Shown piece by piece: positions 13,916 through 29,165 of a stretch of DNA of 64,000 nucleotides. Source of the stretch: Lingula anatina (lineage: Eukaryota; Brachiopoda; Lingulata; Lingulida; Lingulidae); assembly GCF_001039355.2 (NCBI RefSeq), contig NW_019775747.1, positions 822,752 through 886,751 of the forward strand. Reading direction: 5' to 3'. Position 1 is the first letter of the stretch. The number at the start of each line of letters is the position of its first letter. The position numbers were made by a program, and so were the translations under genes. The notes under the pieces are model-generated. The model ran no database searches and had not been told where the DNA came from. It saw nothing but the letters and a program-made list of their open reading frames with translations.

Positions 13916-14785
13916 AAAAAAAAAATCTGCTGACAGGCATCTTTTTTATTTTCTTTTTTTATAAACTTTTAACCAGAATTTACCAAAACCTCAAAAAGAA
14001 GTTTTTTTGGCACCTATTAATAGGATATTGAAACCAATACAGACAGTATGCTGATACCAAAACAAATTTCTTTTTAATGCAATCAAGGTTAAAAGCCAAA
14101 TCAATGAAGATCACCAAAACCAAATTTTCTACACTTACTAAAACTGAATAATTATTAGCCTCTGGCTAACAAGACTCTATTCACATCACCAGCCAGAGAA
14201 TGTTTGGTTTTAAATTTAGCTCAGTCTGAACATGGACTGTTCCTCAGCCCAAGCTGTTCTTTATTTCATTGCTATTAGGTCTATACGGTAATGGCTTATA
14301 TTTCAACCGGGAATATTTAAACACGAAGTAATAAAGTCTTAAAATTTAAACATTCCTATTGGGTGGTAGCAACACAATTGAAAAGCAGACTCCCTAATAA
14401 TTCTATACTATACAGTAAAAGCACCAAGATGTTACACAGAAATGTAATTTGAATGATTCCAAAATTATGAACCTTTAACACTAATAAATTTTCCTGGTTG
14501 AAATGATCGAGCCATTACCATAATGTCTGAATGCAGCTTCATGACCAGGTATTTTGACCACTTTAGAGTCTCCTGGAAGAAATTATCTGAAAGTAGGTTA
14601 TAGGTGTTTACAGACCACGGGGAGCCAGTGGTACTTCCATCTCATACATTTAGACCCCATTCCCACAGAATTTAGATTGATCTATCCCTGCATGTGGAGA
14701 GTCTCACTTGATTATTGTCAGCTTAGCTGGCTTAAGCGTCTGTCCCGCCTACTAAAAGCTGTAAGGGGGTAATTAACTACCGTGC
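13916..14785. repeat. Right copy of the 870-bp duplication flanking the gap
   Basis: Same content as 12,614-13,482. This copy continues through the complete MITE at 14,653-14,871, which the left copy enters but loses in the gap. Confidence 0.95.
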
Positions 14786-14871
14786 ACGCTCGGCTGACAG
14801 CAATTTAGCGTGAACCCCCAGGGAGTTAGGTCGATCTGGATGGATCCATCTAAATCTCTGGGAATGCACTC
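14653..14871. mobile_element. MITE family B, copy 3
   Basis: Complete 219-bp copy, flanked by TTA on both sides (14,650-14,652 and 14,872-14,874). Confidence 0.75.
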
Positions 14872-16774
14872 TTAGAACCCTTAAACCCATATCAACGATG
14901 AAATGCATAGGATAATTTTTTAGTTGATGAACTTACTTTTCCCATTCCTTTCCCTTCTTTTAAGCTTATTAGTTATTACTTTAAGCAAAGAATCACTACT
15001 GACAAAAAACTACATGGTTTTATAAAGTTTCTATTATTTTTTCGATAACTAAATATGAATGCATAGATATGTCACCATATATCCTTAAAAGATCAAAAAG
15101 CCCCAGGAACAATCATATTAAGATATGGTTGGACCATTTTCAAAATAAAATATCAAGTTCTTATTCTCTCTCTCTCTCTCTCTCTATCAGCTGATGTCAA
15201 CCACTTATTCTACCTATGCAAATAAGCAAATCTTACGTCCTAATTTATTCTTTCATTTGTTGCATTTCTGAAAATTATGACAGGTTACTAAGTCAGCTTC
15301 ATTTTAATAGTATTGAGAATCAGCTGTTGCTGAGTAATAGGAGTACATATAATCTATACACAGACGTACCTCAATAATCATGGAAGCAGGTCGATAGCCA
15401 TCAATCATATTTCCAATAATAAATTCATCACGTGGTGATTCCAAGGACACTTCTCAACTTTTGAATCAACAAATATACTGGGGTTTATTTGTATATAGAC
15501 AACATGGTGACTTAGAGTGAGGAACCATTTTAACAAATACTAAACACGATACTGTTTAAAAACGACAACAGATGGCGGTTTCACACTGCAGTTTATATTA
15601 ATGTACAGTATTATGGAGTAAACACGCAAAACAACCTTGAACCTATTGATTGAATGCCTGACACTAAAAGCATTTGTTTCCCTCTGTTTTCTGGTTAAAT
15701 TTTCATCATGTTGTTCTCAAATTATGACTTAGATGGTAAACACTCGATATAAATGCAATTTATGACATATCTCAGCAGCACATATGCAAATACTTTTACA
15801 CTACAAAACATTCATTGTTAAGGTCCTTAAATTTTTAGTATCCTGTTAACAGTTTTATCTAGTTGGCATCTATAGACTTTTTCACAAACTACAGCTGCCA
15901 CTGACTTATTCCTACTCAGTGATGTTACACTGCGCGTACATCACTGACTTCACAGATCTAATGAAACTTAAATTTTCTTTTTTTTTATTTAACTTTTTTA
16001 TACTTTAAATTACTTTGCATGCCCAATATAATGTCAATGTCATGAACCTAGGTGTGAAATATCACAAGTAACTCTAGCAACCAGGTGAAGTCCTTTAATA
16101 TTCCTCTCCCCAGGGGGCAAAGGGCCTCTGCTAACATATTTTCCTCCTAGTCTGATTTGTATGTTCTCTCTATGTAAGAATCAGAGGAATAATATTACAT
16201 CCTTGTTGACATCCCAGGAAAGAAGGCACTACTTCCCTTGCATAGGTGATTTAATTGTAGCATGCTCAATATATTCCTGTTAGGTAGGTACTTGTGTCCC
16301 TGGAAACACTGGCAGTGAACTTCCTCATTACCTATACTTAAACATCGGCCATTTATACTCAGTATTTCTCAAGAAACACTTTAATCATTTTGATTGGAAA
16401 TAATGTTTTAAAAATGAGACTTCTAGTAATTATTGATCTGGGAAAATCTCTAAAAGTCAACAAAAATGAAGCAACTATCTTTGAAACAGAGCCATCTTTT
16501 AAATTTTGACAAGGGAACAAGACCTTATTGAGTAAGTTAACTTTTACTAACAATGGGTATAATAATACCAACATTTCCATCTTTTTAAAGTTAAAGGACC
16601 AACTTTCTTACCAAGTTAATTTCTTTTGTGATAACTGCAGACATTTAGTGGAAATAGACAGCATTGATTAACTGAGTCACTGACCTTACTCAGTACCAAG
16701 ATTCATATCCATCCATCCATCCTAGACAGGGCATAGAGCCTGAAGCCCAGAGTAATACAGTACTGTTCTTTATC

Positions 16775-16952
16775 AGGCCTGTAGCCATGCAGGGGGAGTT
16801 CGGGTGGAGGGGGGAGTTGAAAGAACCCCTTTTTTGCTGGGAAAAGGTCTCCTCTGGGTTAAATTTTATCTAGGTACACAAAGATGTCGTGAGAGAAGGT
16901 CCACTTTTTCAAAAAAAGAACCCCCCTTTTGAAATTGCTGGCTACGGGCCTG
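16775..16952. mobile_element. Family A element, copy 2
   Basis: Same layout and orientation as copy 1. The GTAGCC/GGCTAC ends and the gaaaaggtctcctctgg core are conserved. Confidence 0.6.
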
Positions 16953-19248
16953 TTTATAGTCCCTGATGAACATATCCAGGTGAAGACAGGTGTTCTCTCC
17001 TTTCACTTACCTTGAAGTATGCAGGTAGACACCAGCTCGCTGTGATCTATTAACTTACTGAAATGCCAGCGTTTTGTAACGGGTACTACATAACAGACTC
17101 TTAGTGAGAAAAAAAATATGATGGCAATAAACCAGGTTTTCACAACTCCTCCCCGCACAAAAACATACAAAAGTATAACTCATGACATTTCCTGTGAAAG
17201 CACAAGATTGAAATCTCCTGTTTACGTTTTTGTCGGGTGGATTCTCACCTTGAACAAGGGTGATGTAGTCCAGCTTCAAGACAGTGAGTTCAGTATACAT
17301 TTGTTTTCAGGCAATTATTACTTTCTGTCTCAATACAAAACTTACTGAAAATCATTCCCTGTCTTGTCTCTTTCTATATAGTACATGTCTTCAGTAGCCT
17401 GAACTGGTTGATCCTAAATCAAGCTGGGATAAAATCATAATGGCCAGTAGAAATTACAAGTATGTACCTTAAAGTTAGAGGCTGTTCAATCTAATATCCT
17501 TTACTGAGGACTTTGTAGGTTAATTGAAAGAGATGTATGTTAAGTTTAATTTGCCTGTTACATCCACATTAGTATAGATCAATCCTCAAATTCAATCTCT
17601 GCCCTGCACTTACTGGCCGTGGATGCCTATAACACAAATCATTAACAAGAAATTCCCAAGTGCAGGAGCCTGGTAATCTATATACACTAAAGTGAACTAA
17701 ATTATTGTAAGATGAAAGCATGATATATACATATAACATGTTGGGAATATAAAACCACCACATTAAAAACCCCGGAAAGATTTTTTCTAAAAAGTAGACT
17801 AACACAGAATTCTATACATGGTGTCAGTGCTTCAATAATGGATAGGGGAAGCCATGAAAAATGTACTAGTATTGTAACAGAATATGCTCCTTCACAGATA
17901 TATAGGTACATATAGAAACATTCCGTGTTATGAAATATATGTAATTTTGCAACTAATCTGGGTACGAATAAACTTCAGTTTAATAAAAAAAATTAGGGTA
18001 AGTTAGGAAATAATGTGTAAGACTAGACAGTTTGTTTCTTTTCCACCGGATGGCAAGGACTATGAAATTCTATTTGACTGTTTGAAATTTAAAAACTTCT
18101 AAAAATTGGTTTGCATGCAGGGTTTTGAATCACTGACATATCTAATATATATGACGACATAAACAGAAATATATGGATCATATGAAACTTGCGCCATGCA
18201 ACAGGCAACATAACAAATGCCAGCATTCTTACTAGTAAGTTATGCAAGAGCCTAATGAAATGTGTTGCCATTATATTTGTCAGGTGGGAAATCAAGAACA
18301 TTTACTAAAATCAAGGCTAAAGATCAATTTTGAGAGTAATTTTCCAGAAAGTGATCACTCTAGTATGTTAACGCATGGTTCAAGAGAGTGGTTCTTGATT
18401 CATGATCACAAGAGCTTCAGATACTACTAGCGCAAATATGTACTTACATGTTTTTCTAACCTGTAACCACAGCATTTCAAAGTGAGACAACATACCTACC
18501 TATAAAATTGCTGGCCAATGTTCCATATGTCCTGATTAAATTCCTTCCCCAGGTAGATGTGTTTCTCAAACAATCTTCAGACCCTGAAAAATATATAATA
18601 TATATACCAAATAACCAAGCTTGTTACACCCGACTGGACAACAGAAAAACCTTTGGCAGATAATAATTTAAGTGTCAAAAGAACCCTGACCTAATGAACC
18701 AAACTCTCAAAACAAATAAACATATTAATCCAAAACACCTTTGGTTCAAAAGAGCATCAACAAAATGAATATATGTGGCAAGAGCAATCTTCATTATGAT
18801 GGAGAGGTTCCATTCTATGATTGCCTCCTAGAAGTATTCTGAATCCCAGAGTGACTGCAAATCATTGAGACTCCAGTACAAACCAGGCGCGATATATCAG
18901 AACCTATCTACCTGTATCATTTCACACCCACGCTTTATACAGAGTTATACAGGATGAGTCACCATTTAGACAGGTCTGTTCTTATCAGTCTTGAATAAAA
19001 TCAAGCAATCAGCGATCTACAAGAGTCATGGAAGCCTTGTGTTTCCTTACAGCTTTCTTACTTCTTTTCTGCCTATATGCACCTGAGTAGTTTCCTTCAT
19101 CCACCCTAACCCCTAAAGTGAGATCCTAAATCTTACTGTTTCTGAGGTGAGCATAAACATTATGTTGATTACCTCCTATCATATTAGGTTTACAATGTAC
19201 ATCAAAACCAAGGGATCAACATAAGCTCATTGTGAGTATGGCCCACAA

Positions 19249-19279
<31 letters not shown>

Positions 19280-19420
19280 AACATCTGACCTCTTTATGTA
19301 AAACTAATGTAGGCATGCAGCCAGGAAGGGCCACTTTTCAAAAAAGTGATTTTTTAACCTGCTTACTTGACCCACCATAATAAATGTCATTGACTACATT
19401 CAGATAAACCCTTGATACTA

Positions 19421-19555
19421 GCTGGATCGATCTAACTCTGTGGGAAATTCTGGCTAAAGCGCAGTCAGTGTAATCAGCTTAATTATCTGACACACCTCCT
19501 TCAGTGAAAGCTTCAGAGAGCCAAGCACGCACAATAGTTGCTGGTCGAGGATGCA
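19421..19555. mobile_element. MITE family B, degenerate copy 8
   Basis: Contains ggatcgatctaactctgtggg and the cagtcag..aatcagcttaat core of the 39.3-kb variant, but ends are eroded. Confidence 0.45.
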
Positions 19556-21207
19556 TGTCAGACAATTTTGTCAGACAATTTTCCTCTGCCAACTGTCTGC
19601 AGTAGGATGTAATGCAATCTACAGTACATATGTCAGGTGAATGTTTACACTAAAAAAATTAGGCCAGTAAATAATTGGTTTTTGGTGAAGCAAAGTATAT
19701 ATGTCTACAAACAAAACAGTGTGCAGCAAACTTGACTTTTCATCTCTTCCTCTGTTGCTTCGCTAAATGTTGCTTAACACTGTGCCAGAAAATAGATTAA
19801 ATAACATGTTATCAAGCTTGCTTTTGTTGGCAATATGGCAAAACATATATCTTTGCTTATTCATAAGAGGAACCTTGCCATCATCAATTAGCGATAAAAA
19901 AATGATCTCTCCATCATTGCTAACAGGTGTATCCTAACATTCTATTAATTTTAATCATAGCAAGGTTACTGAAAAGAAAAAAAAAAGAATTTTGCTTTTC
20001 TGACAATTCAAGGTATGCCAGTTAAAGGGTTGTTACAAGGAATTTACTTTGAATGTACTAAAATGTTTCTAAGGATGGCACGTGTATGCTTCCAACGATT
20101 TTCTACATCCCTTAAGAAAAAAAGATATATTGATATGTAAATAACAGTTCATTCAGCCACTGAAATAAGGAAATACTCTTCTTAGAAACACACCTTCTAA
20201 GGACTTTTTTAGTATGGCAGCAAAATGTGGGTCAGTTTGTATTAAAACTGGTGAGGATGCTAGAAAATATTGCAATTTCTTTCACTAAAATCTTACTTAC
20301 TTATTCAGTTCTTTATCCTTAATCTTCTCAATTATGATTATGATTGGGATTGATAAAAGATATTTTTGTGAAACATTTTTATCTGTAATCATTTCACCTT
20401 ATGGGTCTAGAGCACATAGAAAGTGAAAAATAAATAAAAATAAATACTTCAACATATCAATTATACACGTTAATTAACTTTGGTATGCCAGATTAGGTCC
20501 AAGAAAATTTTACAATACCCTGCTTACACAAAAGACAAAAAATGCAAATATCATTTGAATTCCTCTTGAAAAGCTTTTCTACTCACCTCAAATTCCAAGG
20601 GTGTTTAGTCTACAAAGAGGTAATAGCCATTTTCCCACCAATTCCTGGAATTCTGCATGTTATGCAGGAAGCTCCATTGGAATGAAGATCTCCTATATCT
20701 TATAAAGTCCTAAAGCAGTCTCTGCAGCAGATTAAATCCAAAGCAGTCAATATAAATATGCTCGCTCAATTCCATTGGCCAGCAGTAGTATATATTTCTT
20801 GCATCGTGATACATGGCCAAAAAACTAGTTTTGAGCCGTGATGATCAATTGAGATTATTTGCGAAAGGTGCGAAGAAAGACGATCTATTTCCTGTTTTAT
20901 TCTTCCTTCAGTCCAAATAAATATTGCTTCTATCTGCTTGTATTTACAATTCAACAAATATTTACATCATAAAGGCAATGCAAAGGGTTTTATGAATGTG
21001 GTAGGTGTGACAAACACAATGAGTCACTGAAGTGTTAGGTACTGCTGAGATTGTGTTAGATGAGACTTAAAATACAATCAGTATCTTCACAAGGTGGTTG
21101 CCTGCACTGATAAAGAGATTTGTTTTTGACCATTTTTAATCATTTTTATTTCCCTTCAAATTTTTGAAAAGATGGTGTGTGTTCATGGGCATGCACGCTC
21201 GTGCGTG

Positions 21208-21248
21208 AGTGTGTGTGTGTGTGTGTGTATGTGTGTGTGTGTGTGTGT
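21208..21248. repeat. (GT)n microsatellite
   Basis: Alternating GT with one interruption. A similar tract lies at 21,532-21,570, followed by alternating purine-pyrimidine gcacgcgcacgcatgc, which can form Z-DNA. Confidence 0.9.
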
Positions 21249-22308
21249 CATTATTTAAAATTCATCTAATTCATTTTAAAAATATATATGATTGGTGCAT
21301 ACTTGAAAACACCTGCAATATTTGGGACCATTCTGAAAACTTCTTCAAATCAGCAGCGCAAAATCAGTCATCAAAGAAAAGAAACTAGCTGGGTTGGTGG
21401 TGTTGATGATGATTTCAAACAGAAGAATTCACCGCTTGTGTTTTGATGGAAATTCATAATTCTTAGACATCATCAGTACAAAACTTGAATTGCTCATATT
21501 GTCTTGTACGAAACAGAACACTTGTCAGTTATTGTGTGTGTGTGTGTATGTGTGTGTGTGTGTGTGTGTGCACGCGCACGCATGCATACGTGTGTTAATT
21601 CAGATACATTCATATATCTGCCCACATGCATGCTACTATGTACGTGTTGCAGTTAAGATATCATAAATGAACATTCTGAAAACATGATCCTGTGGACTTT
21701 TGTCACAAAAGTGCAATAATAACAATCAAAAAGGCACACTATATGTACGTTAGTGCTGTTCATGTAAATTATAACAATATGTTTAAAACTGGGGGCATGG
21801 CTAATATAACTACCTAAAGGCACCAATCTCCTGTCAACAATTATAGTCAGAACACAAATTTCATAATTAGTGTACTGGCAAGTGGAATGGAGCAGCTGAA
21901 ATTAGGGATTAAATGGGAATACTAATAATTTTCATCTCTGGTAGTGCAATACAGTTCTGTATCTAAACTTCATGCATATTGGTTACATATCATCTCCAGT
22001 AATAATGAATCAATCGTGTTCATTCAAATATATTAACTATACTCCATACCTCTAGGAATTACTCAATTAATATATACTAAAAAGTTATGGAAATGATGAT
22101 ATGTTAATTTTCTTAATCAGTGCATATACAAAGTTACAACAAGCAAGAGAAAAAATAAACATTACACAACATTAAAGAAAGAATATGAAAGAATAATGAT
22201 GAATGAATTAATGAATGAATTCCTGTGGAATGAATATATTGAAAAATACAGAAAAAAGAAACAAATGAAAAAACAAAGATCTTAAATTTTAAATCGCTCA
22301 ATACTTAC

Positions 22309-24640
<2,332 letters not shown>

Positions 24641-24870
24641 GTTTATTCGAGGTGACCTAAACACGTTTTAGCATTCCCAATGTAACATTTCCGGATATTT
24701 ACATCAATTGTGTTAGTTGCGCCCCGTCACAGATTGCATCTGTGATCATCACACCGGTTGGTGCACGGTATTGTGGGTAGTTAAAACATGGCTGCGCCCA
24801 TGAGTTTGTAAACGTTAACTGTGCGTTTCGTTTATCAATGAATTTAGTCTGCTTGTTTTAAGAAAGTAGG
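24641..24870 (+). promoter_or_regulatory. Probable divergent promoter and non-coding first exon of PRPF4, with uORF
   Basis: The 230 bp next to the DPP7 start codon are GC-richer than their surroundings. On the plus strand they hold an ATG in strong context (aaaacATGGCTG, starting near 24,788) that opens a seven-codon uORF ending in TAA, then a strong donor at 24,870/24,871 (GTAGG|GTAAGTA). PRPF4 has a matching acceptor at 29,165/29,166 just upstream of its start codon, so the simplest reading is a 5' UTR exon spliced across a 4.3-kb intron. The ACATGGCTGC string resembles a YY1 site, common near start sites of housekeeping genes. The join is inferred from splice signals only. Confidence 0.5.
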
Positions 24871-25456
24871 GTAAGTACACGAACAAATACATTCAGAGTG
24901 CGATGTATCGAAGAAACATACCCAGTGTATCTCCTAGATCTTCAAAAGTAATATTGCGGGGACTCATATTTAGAGGGGTCTGGCCTCAGTTTTTGGCCTC
25001 ACAAGTTACAGTTACACTGTTAGTTTTACAGGCTAGGTGCTTACTGCAGGTACAGCGTAGCACGTAACTTGTAAGACGGAAAATGAAGCAAAGTGGGGAT
25101 TTCGTGGGTTGCATTCTTATACGACTACTGTAATTGTTTCCCGTTAGTTGGCATAACAGCAGTATTTTAATGGGGTCCTAGTTCTATCATTCATGGAGAT
25201 AAAACATTTCTAAAGGTTTTTCTGGATACTACACATCTTTTTTGCCAACCAAAAAGACAACAGGGACAGTTTTCATATAAGCCTTAAACAAAATAACATC
25301 ATTTTATACTAATTGTTCTCTTTCTGTAGTCATCAATATGTGCACACAAACATCAAAGCTATTCATCCCCGTCCTACCAAAGCAAGCTTGACACCCAACC
25401 CTTACACATAACTTTAAATACAACTTAAAATACAGCTCTCCACCTCCAGTTCTCTT

Positions 25457-26059
25457 TTAAGTATGTCTAAAAATTTCCAAAAATTTGGGTGGTAGGCTCC
25501 CACGTTGGACTGTAGCCACAATGCCAACCCTCGATGGCATTATTCGTTCTTGGCAAGCCTTCCTCAATCCTCGTTGTGACGTTCCACATGTTGTGTTCAT
25601 ATCTAGGGTCACATCGTCTGCCAATAAAGTTATCCTCAAAATACTCAATGATAGGCAGCAGAGAATCGTCCATTTCCTCTTGCATATAGAACTGCTCTGG
25701 GGTGGTCTTAAAAGTTCTATCACAAAACCAGTTTGCAGATGCAGCTAGAGTTCTTAAGTTGTTCTCTGTTCCCTACTGTCATAAAGCAGAAATTGCTCTC
25801 CATTTGATGTTGTCCTGTAGTTTTCTGCCAGTCTTATTTCCTCACGTGAGGGAGGAATTGGCAGTGGATTGCCAGCATCATGCCTGTTTCTACGCAGTGC
25901 TCTGCAAATATTGTGAACTGTCGGCAACTTAGCAGCAGCCCCTTCGGATGCCTGCTCTATAGCTTGCGTAATTACAACTTGAGCTGTTTCCTCTGTTGTC
26001 TGGGCTCTTTGTTTCATGGCAGTCCTTACCTTTTGGGTCATTTCCTGACGTGCCTCTTA
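25457..26059 (-). pseudogene. Internally deleted MULE-type transposase (copy B)
   Basis: A second, different MULE-type gene overlaps the end of copy A in another frame. The segment 26,059-25,754 encodes the pre-catalytic part (AKLPTVHNICRALRRNRH, PIPPSREE, TTSNGEQFLLYDS). After a frame change it reads ANWFCDRTFKTTPEQFY, the position of the usual DGTFK catalytic Asp, here with Gly changed to Arg. This runs almost directly into the C-terminal part, LLPIIEYFEDNFIGRR and PRTNNAIEGWH, which carries the likely catalytic Glu. The central part of the catalytic domain is therefore missing. This looks like a deletion derivative of an autonomous element. I could not define its terminal inverted repeats. 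Confidence 0.68.
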
Positions 26060-27902
26060 GGACTGGTAATGACGGTGCTGAAGTCAATCCAGAGGGTCCA
26101 TAAATAGTTGTAGTAATTTGTTGTCTTGTCGAGCTCTCGACCCCAACTTTGTCCCGGAGGTGCATAGTACAATTTTGCTTCAAGTGTCTTTCACATGATA
26201 ACGACTTTGCCTCTTCAAAAGAAAATTTGGCAGCCTTTCTGATCACATTTTCATGGTCATATCCAATGATGGGGGAGCTGGCTGATCCATCCAACTCCCT
26301 AGCCAACGTGTCCATAAACGAGGCATACGTTTTCCAATCTGATGTACCATTGACCATGACTGGCCCTAGGAAGAGAGGTGGTTGTCTGCTGAATGCCTAA
26401 CCAGGGCCAGGTTTTTGTACACCATAGCCGTAACATGTAATTGTCCTAAATCGATTCCAAGCACTGTACCATATGTTGCTGGCCCTGCACAACAAAACCT
26501 CTTGAGATAGGCAATCTGTTTTTCTGTATACAGGATAAATGAGGGACATTTATTTTTCTTGTGAATTATTTTCTTCAGGAAGGGATGATGGTGTATTTGT
26601 CCATCGAGGTGGATTAAGTTGTCCGCCAGATTTTGTCCCCCGCTGCTGTCAGTAGGCCCCAAATTCTCCTTTCTCACTTTGTGCACCTTATTCTGTACTT
26701 GTTTCAAGTTCGCTGGCCTCCTCAGCTCTTCATTTTCCCTGATCATGCCCTCATGTATTTCTTTAGGCTTGGAGGTCTTAGCTTTTGAGGCTATTTCTTC
26801 TAATATGGTAGTGTTTCTTTTAACATAATGTTGAGCATTTGGATGGCTCGAGTTACCGTAAGGGGCAGGTCCTGGATACTGTACGATATACTCCACAATT
26901 AATTTATCAGGTCTGTTTTGGAGTATACTTATATTCTTCTTTTGTAGTTAGAGTCCTTTTTGAGTGTCGGGTAGTTCCTTTGTAATGTTATTACTTGATT
27001 TGGTTGTTCGTCCAAAAGTTGCAATTTTCTCTTGTTTTTCACTTGTTTTTCAATGTAATATTGGTCATTCTTCAGCACTACCTGGCTCCATTTGCCATCT
27101 CTAAACGCCATTCTTGTCAATGGCGAGGGACTTGGGTTCCACGCTCCACAATCATCAGAAAGGTCTTGTTTTTGTCCTGCCTGGATGCATGATAAACATT
27201 ATATTTTCTTTCTTGCCTGGGGGTATTTCGGTGACTGTTGGTGATGAATCTGACGTCAGTAATGAAATGACTTCATCCACCAGTAAAACCTTCCCCTTGT
27301 GTAAAGGTATCTCACTATTGCTGTCCCCTCATCCTCCCATGACTGATCAACCTCCATAGTTTCATTGGAATTTTCGTGGTCCATGGGTGAGTTCGCAGGC
27401 ATGAGGCTACTGGTGGGCTCACTGTCAAAGGTGTTGCATGCTGACTGGAAATTTTGGGATGCAGAAGTTTGTGGGCTTGCAGGCCCTTGGTCAGTGGTGG
27501 GGTCACTGACAAAGGTGTTGCTTGCCTACTCGAGATTTTGGGGTGCAGAAGTTGGTGGGTTTGCAGTTTGCCTTGGTCACTGTCATCCAAGTTGGTGTAC
27601 TGCAGTTCATGCTCATTGAGACTACTGATGAGGTCTACAATAACTGCTGGCTGTTGGATTAATTCTATGGATGTGCTAAAGTGGTCTGGACGGAACTGAT
27701 TGACAGTTTTGGGCACGCCTACACTTGTCCACATGATGACCACTTCTGCAATAGCAGACTGGGAAACTCCTCTACCTGTGATTTCCCTGGACAAAGGTGC
27801 TGTCACAAAGTTCTCATTCAGAACTGGTGGACAGTAGGACCTGATAAAAGAAAATGGAATAATGGTGTTCAGTGATAAATTAAAATCAATTTGGATCTTC
27901 AA
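25929..27902 (-). pseudogene. Broken MULE-type transposase gene (copy A)
   Basis: Minus-strand open segments at 27,902-27,315, 27,120-26,929, 26,896-26,366 and 26,357-25,929 follow one another in the order of a MULE-type DDE transposase common in marine invertebrates. Visible landmarks are an upstream SPLTRMAFRDGKWS / EKQVKNKR region, FCCAGPATYGTVLGIDLG with the first likely catalytic Asp, VTAMVYKNLALVR, FLGPVM, YDHENVIRKA with a likely second Asp, and LSCERHLKQNC, the usual C-x2-H before the helical region. A frameshift near 26,365 separates HLSS from FLGPVM. Other frame changes fall between the upstream segments, and homology fades after GLTSA near 26,075. The 27.3-27.9 kb segment holds two copies of a roughly 30-residue unit (LLHPKISSRQATPL and LLHPKISSQHATPL). 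The element is inactive as read. It lies in the probable first intron of PRPF4. Confidence 0.7.
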
Positions 27903-28291
27903 TTAAATCTGAATGCGAAATTCAACATGAAAAACAAAATTTCTTATGACGTATGACTACTGAAAGGATGATCAAAAGATAACTGTAGGTTACCATTTGT
28001 ACATGAAAATTAAATTGTGGAAAAGACCATTGTTTCCACATCAGAATCTATAGATGTAATGCATTAAAATCCACTGCAAAGTTTCTTTTATCTGTAAAAT
28101 ACTAATAATTGAAAGTATTACCTGAGGGCCACCTTCAGTGCTGCATTTGCAGCATACATGTGTGATCATCCCAGACCATTGGCCTGCATGCTGCATACAC
28201 CTCATTGTTGAAGCTAACTGCAACAGTGGCACATAGATGCCCTTTGTAGCGATGGGGCTGTATGTCGTAGTTATCTCGGTGGGTGATTATC

Positions 28292-28462
28292 CAGGCACGT
28301 AGCCAGCGATGTATTCAAAAGGGGGGTTCTTTTTCTGAAAAAGTGGACCTTTTCCCATAAAAACTTCTTGTACCTAGATCAAATTTTACCCAGAGTGGAC
28401 CTTTTTCCAGCAAAAGGGGCGGTTCTTTCTAACCCCCCGAACCCCCCCTGGCTACGGGCTTG
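28292..28462. mobile_element. Family A element, copy 3 (inverted)
   Basis: Reverse orientation relative to copies 1 and 2. Bounded by GTAGCCAG and CTGGCTAC, close to the MULE remnants in the probable PRPF4 intron 1. Confidence 0.6.
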
Positions 28463-29080
28463 TAATATATCTCCATGGCTGTCAGGAGCCTGAGGTGCAG
28501 ATGATTGTTCTCTGTACCATATAATCCAAGGGATAGTGCCCTATACAGACAGTTCCCATCAGTGCCCACCTTCAAAGGTTTATGGGGTATGGAGCAATAT
28601 TGGATGAAACAACCTCAATATTTTGAATGACACTGGATCTCCCTCTGCCAGGGTTGGATGTGATCTCATTGGAAGTGAAATTTCATATGTTCTGAGCAGC
28701 AGCTGCTCTGATGTTACAGCAACCTAAAAAAAAAAACAGTAGAAATGAATATCAGATATAATGACAATGTAATGATAGGTAGGATCTGTTTATAATCTTC
28801 CCAATAAGTATAAGTTATAAGCATTAAAAAAGTGATAAAATACGGAGATGATCAGGAGGTTCCTGATGCATATATATGTACCCTTTTTTCATATCAAGCA
28901 ACCTTATAATGACAGCTCAGTTTGCTTGTTAAACATACTGGCTCCAACCTATTAACTTCCAAACCTAGCATATGGCATCTTTTAAAAGCTCAATATTTAC
29001 AAAATCTGTGTATTTTGATTAGAGAAATCACTAGTTGGGCACATTTTCTGAATAATACGGTCAGTTCAAGCCTTTTTAGT

Positions 29081-29142
29081 GACAGTAATCTAGTGAGACT
29101 CCCCACGGGGATAGATCGATCTAAATGTTTGGGAATACGCCC
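29081..29142. mobile_element. MITE family B, truncated copy 5
   Basis: Only the last 62 bp of the family (gacagtaatctagtgagact to gggaatacgccc) are present, followed by TTA. It ends 23 bp before the PRPF4 exon acceptor and may supply part of its upstream intron sequence. Confidence 0.65.
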
Positions 29143-29165
29143 TTAGTTTACATTTTCATTTCCAG

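Larger units (their letters stand above)
127..18583 (-). other. Candidate unrecognised multi-exon gene (scattered exon-like segments)
   Basis: Read on the minus strand, this region has several short open segments bounded by acceptable AG acceptors and GT donors: 18,500-18,583 (contains SEDCLRNTSTWGRN), 15,370-15,449 (SPRDEFIIGNMIDGYRPAS), 11,789-11,869 (DYNWSREMPFSHPQV), 10,489-10,554 (HCDSVVACAVHSGIHNTG), 9,415-9,621 (68 codons, DGLNLPPGFAKVYMYSFD), 5,472-5,536, 1,678-1,768, 1,346-1,429 and a terminal open segment 127-285 ending in TAA. Phases agree for 11.8 kb to 10.5 kb and for 1.35 kb to 0.13 kb. They disagree elsewhere, so exons are missing or some segments are false. The cysteines and N-glycosylation sequons would fit an extracellular protein. 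I recognise no family, and it is not shown that all segments belong to one gene. Confidence 0.3.

Noticed and set aside
20550-20720. Possible DPP7 downstream exon on the minus strand
   Set aside because: A donor exists but every frame stops or lacks S28 motifs.
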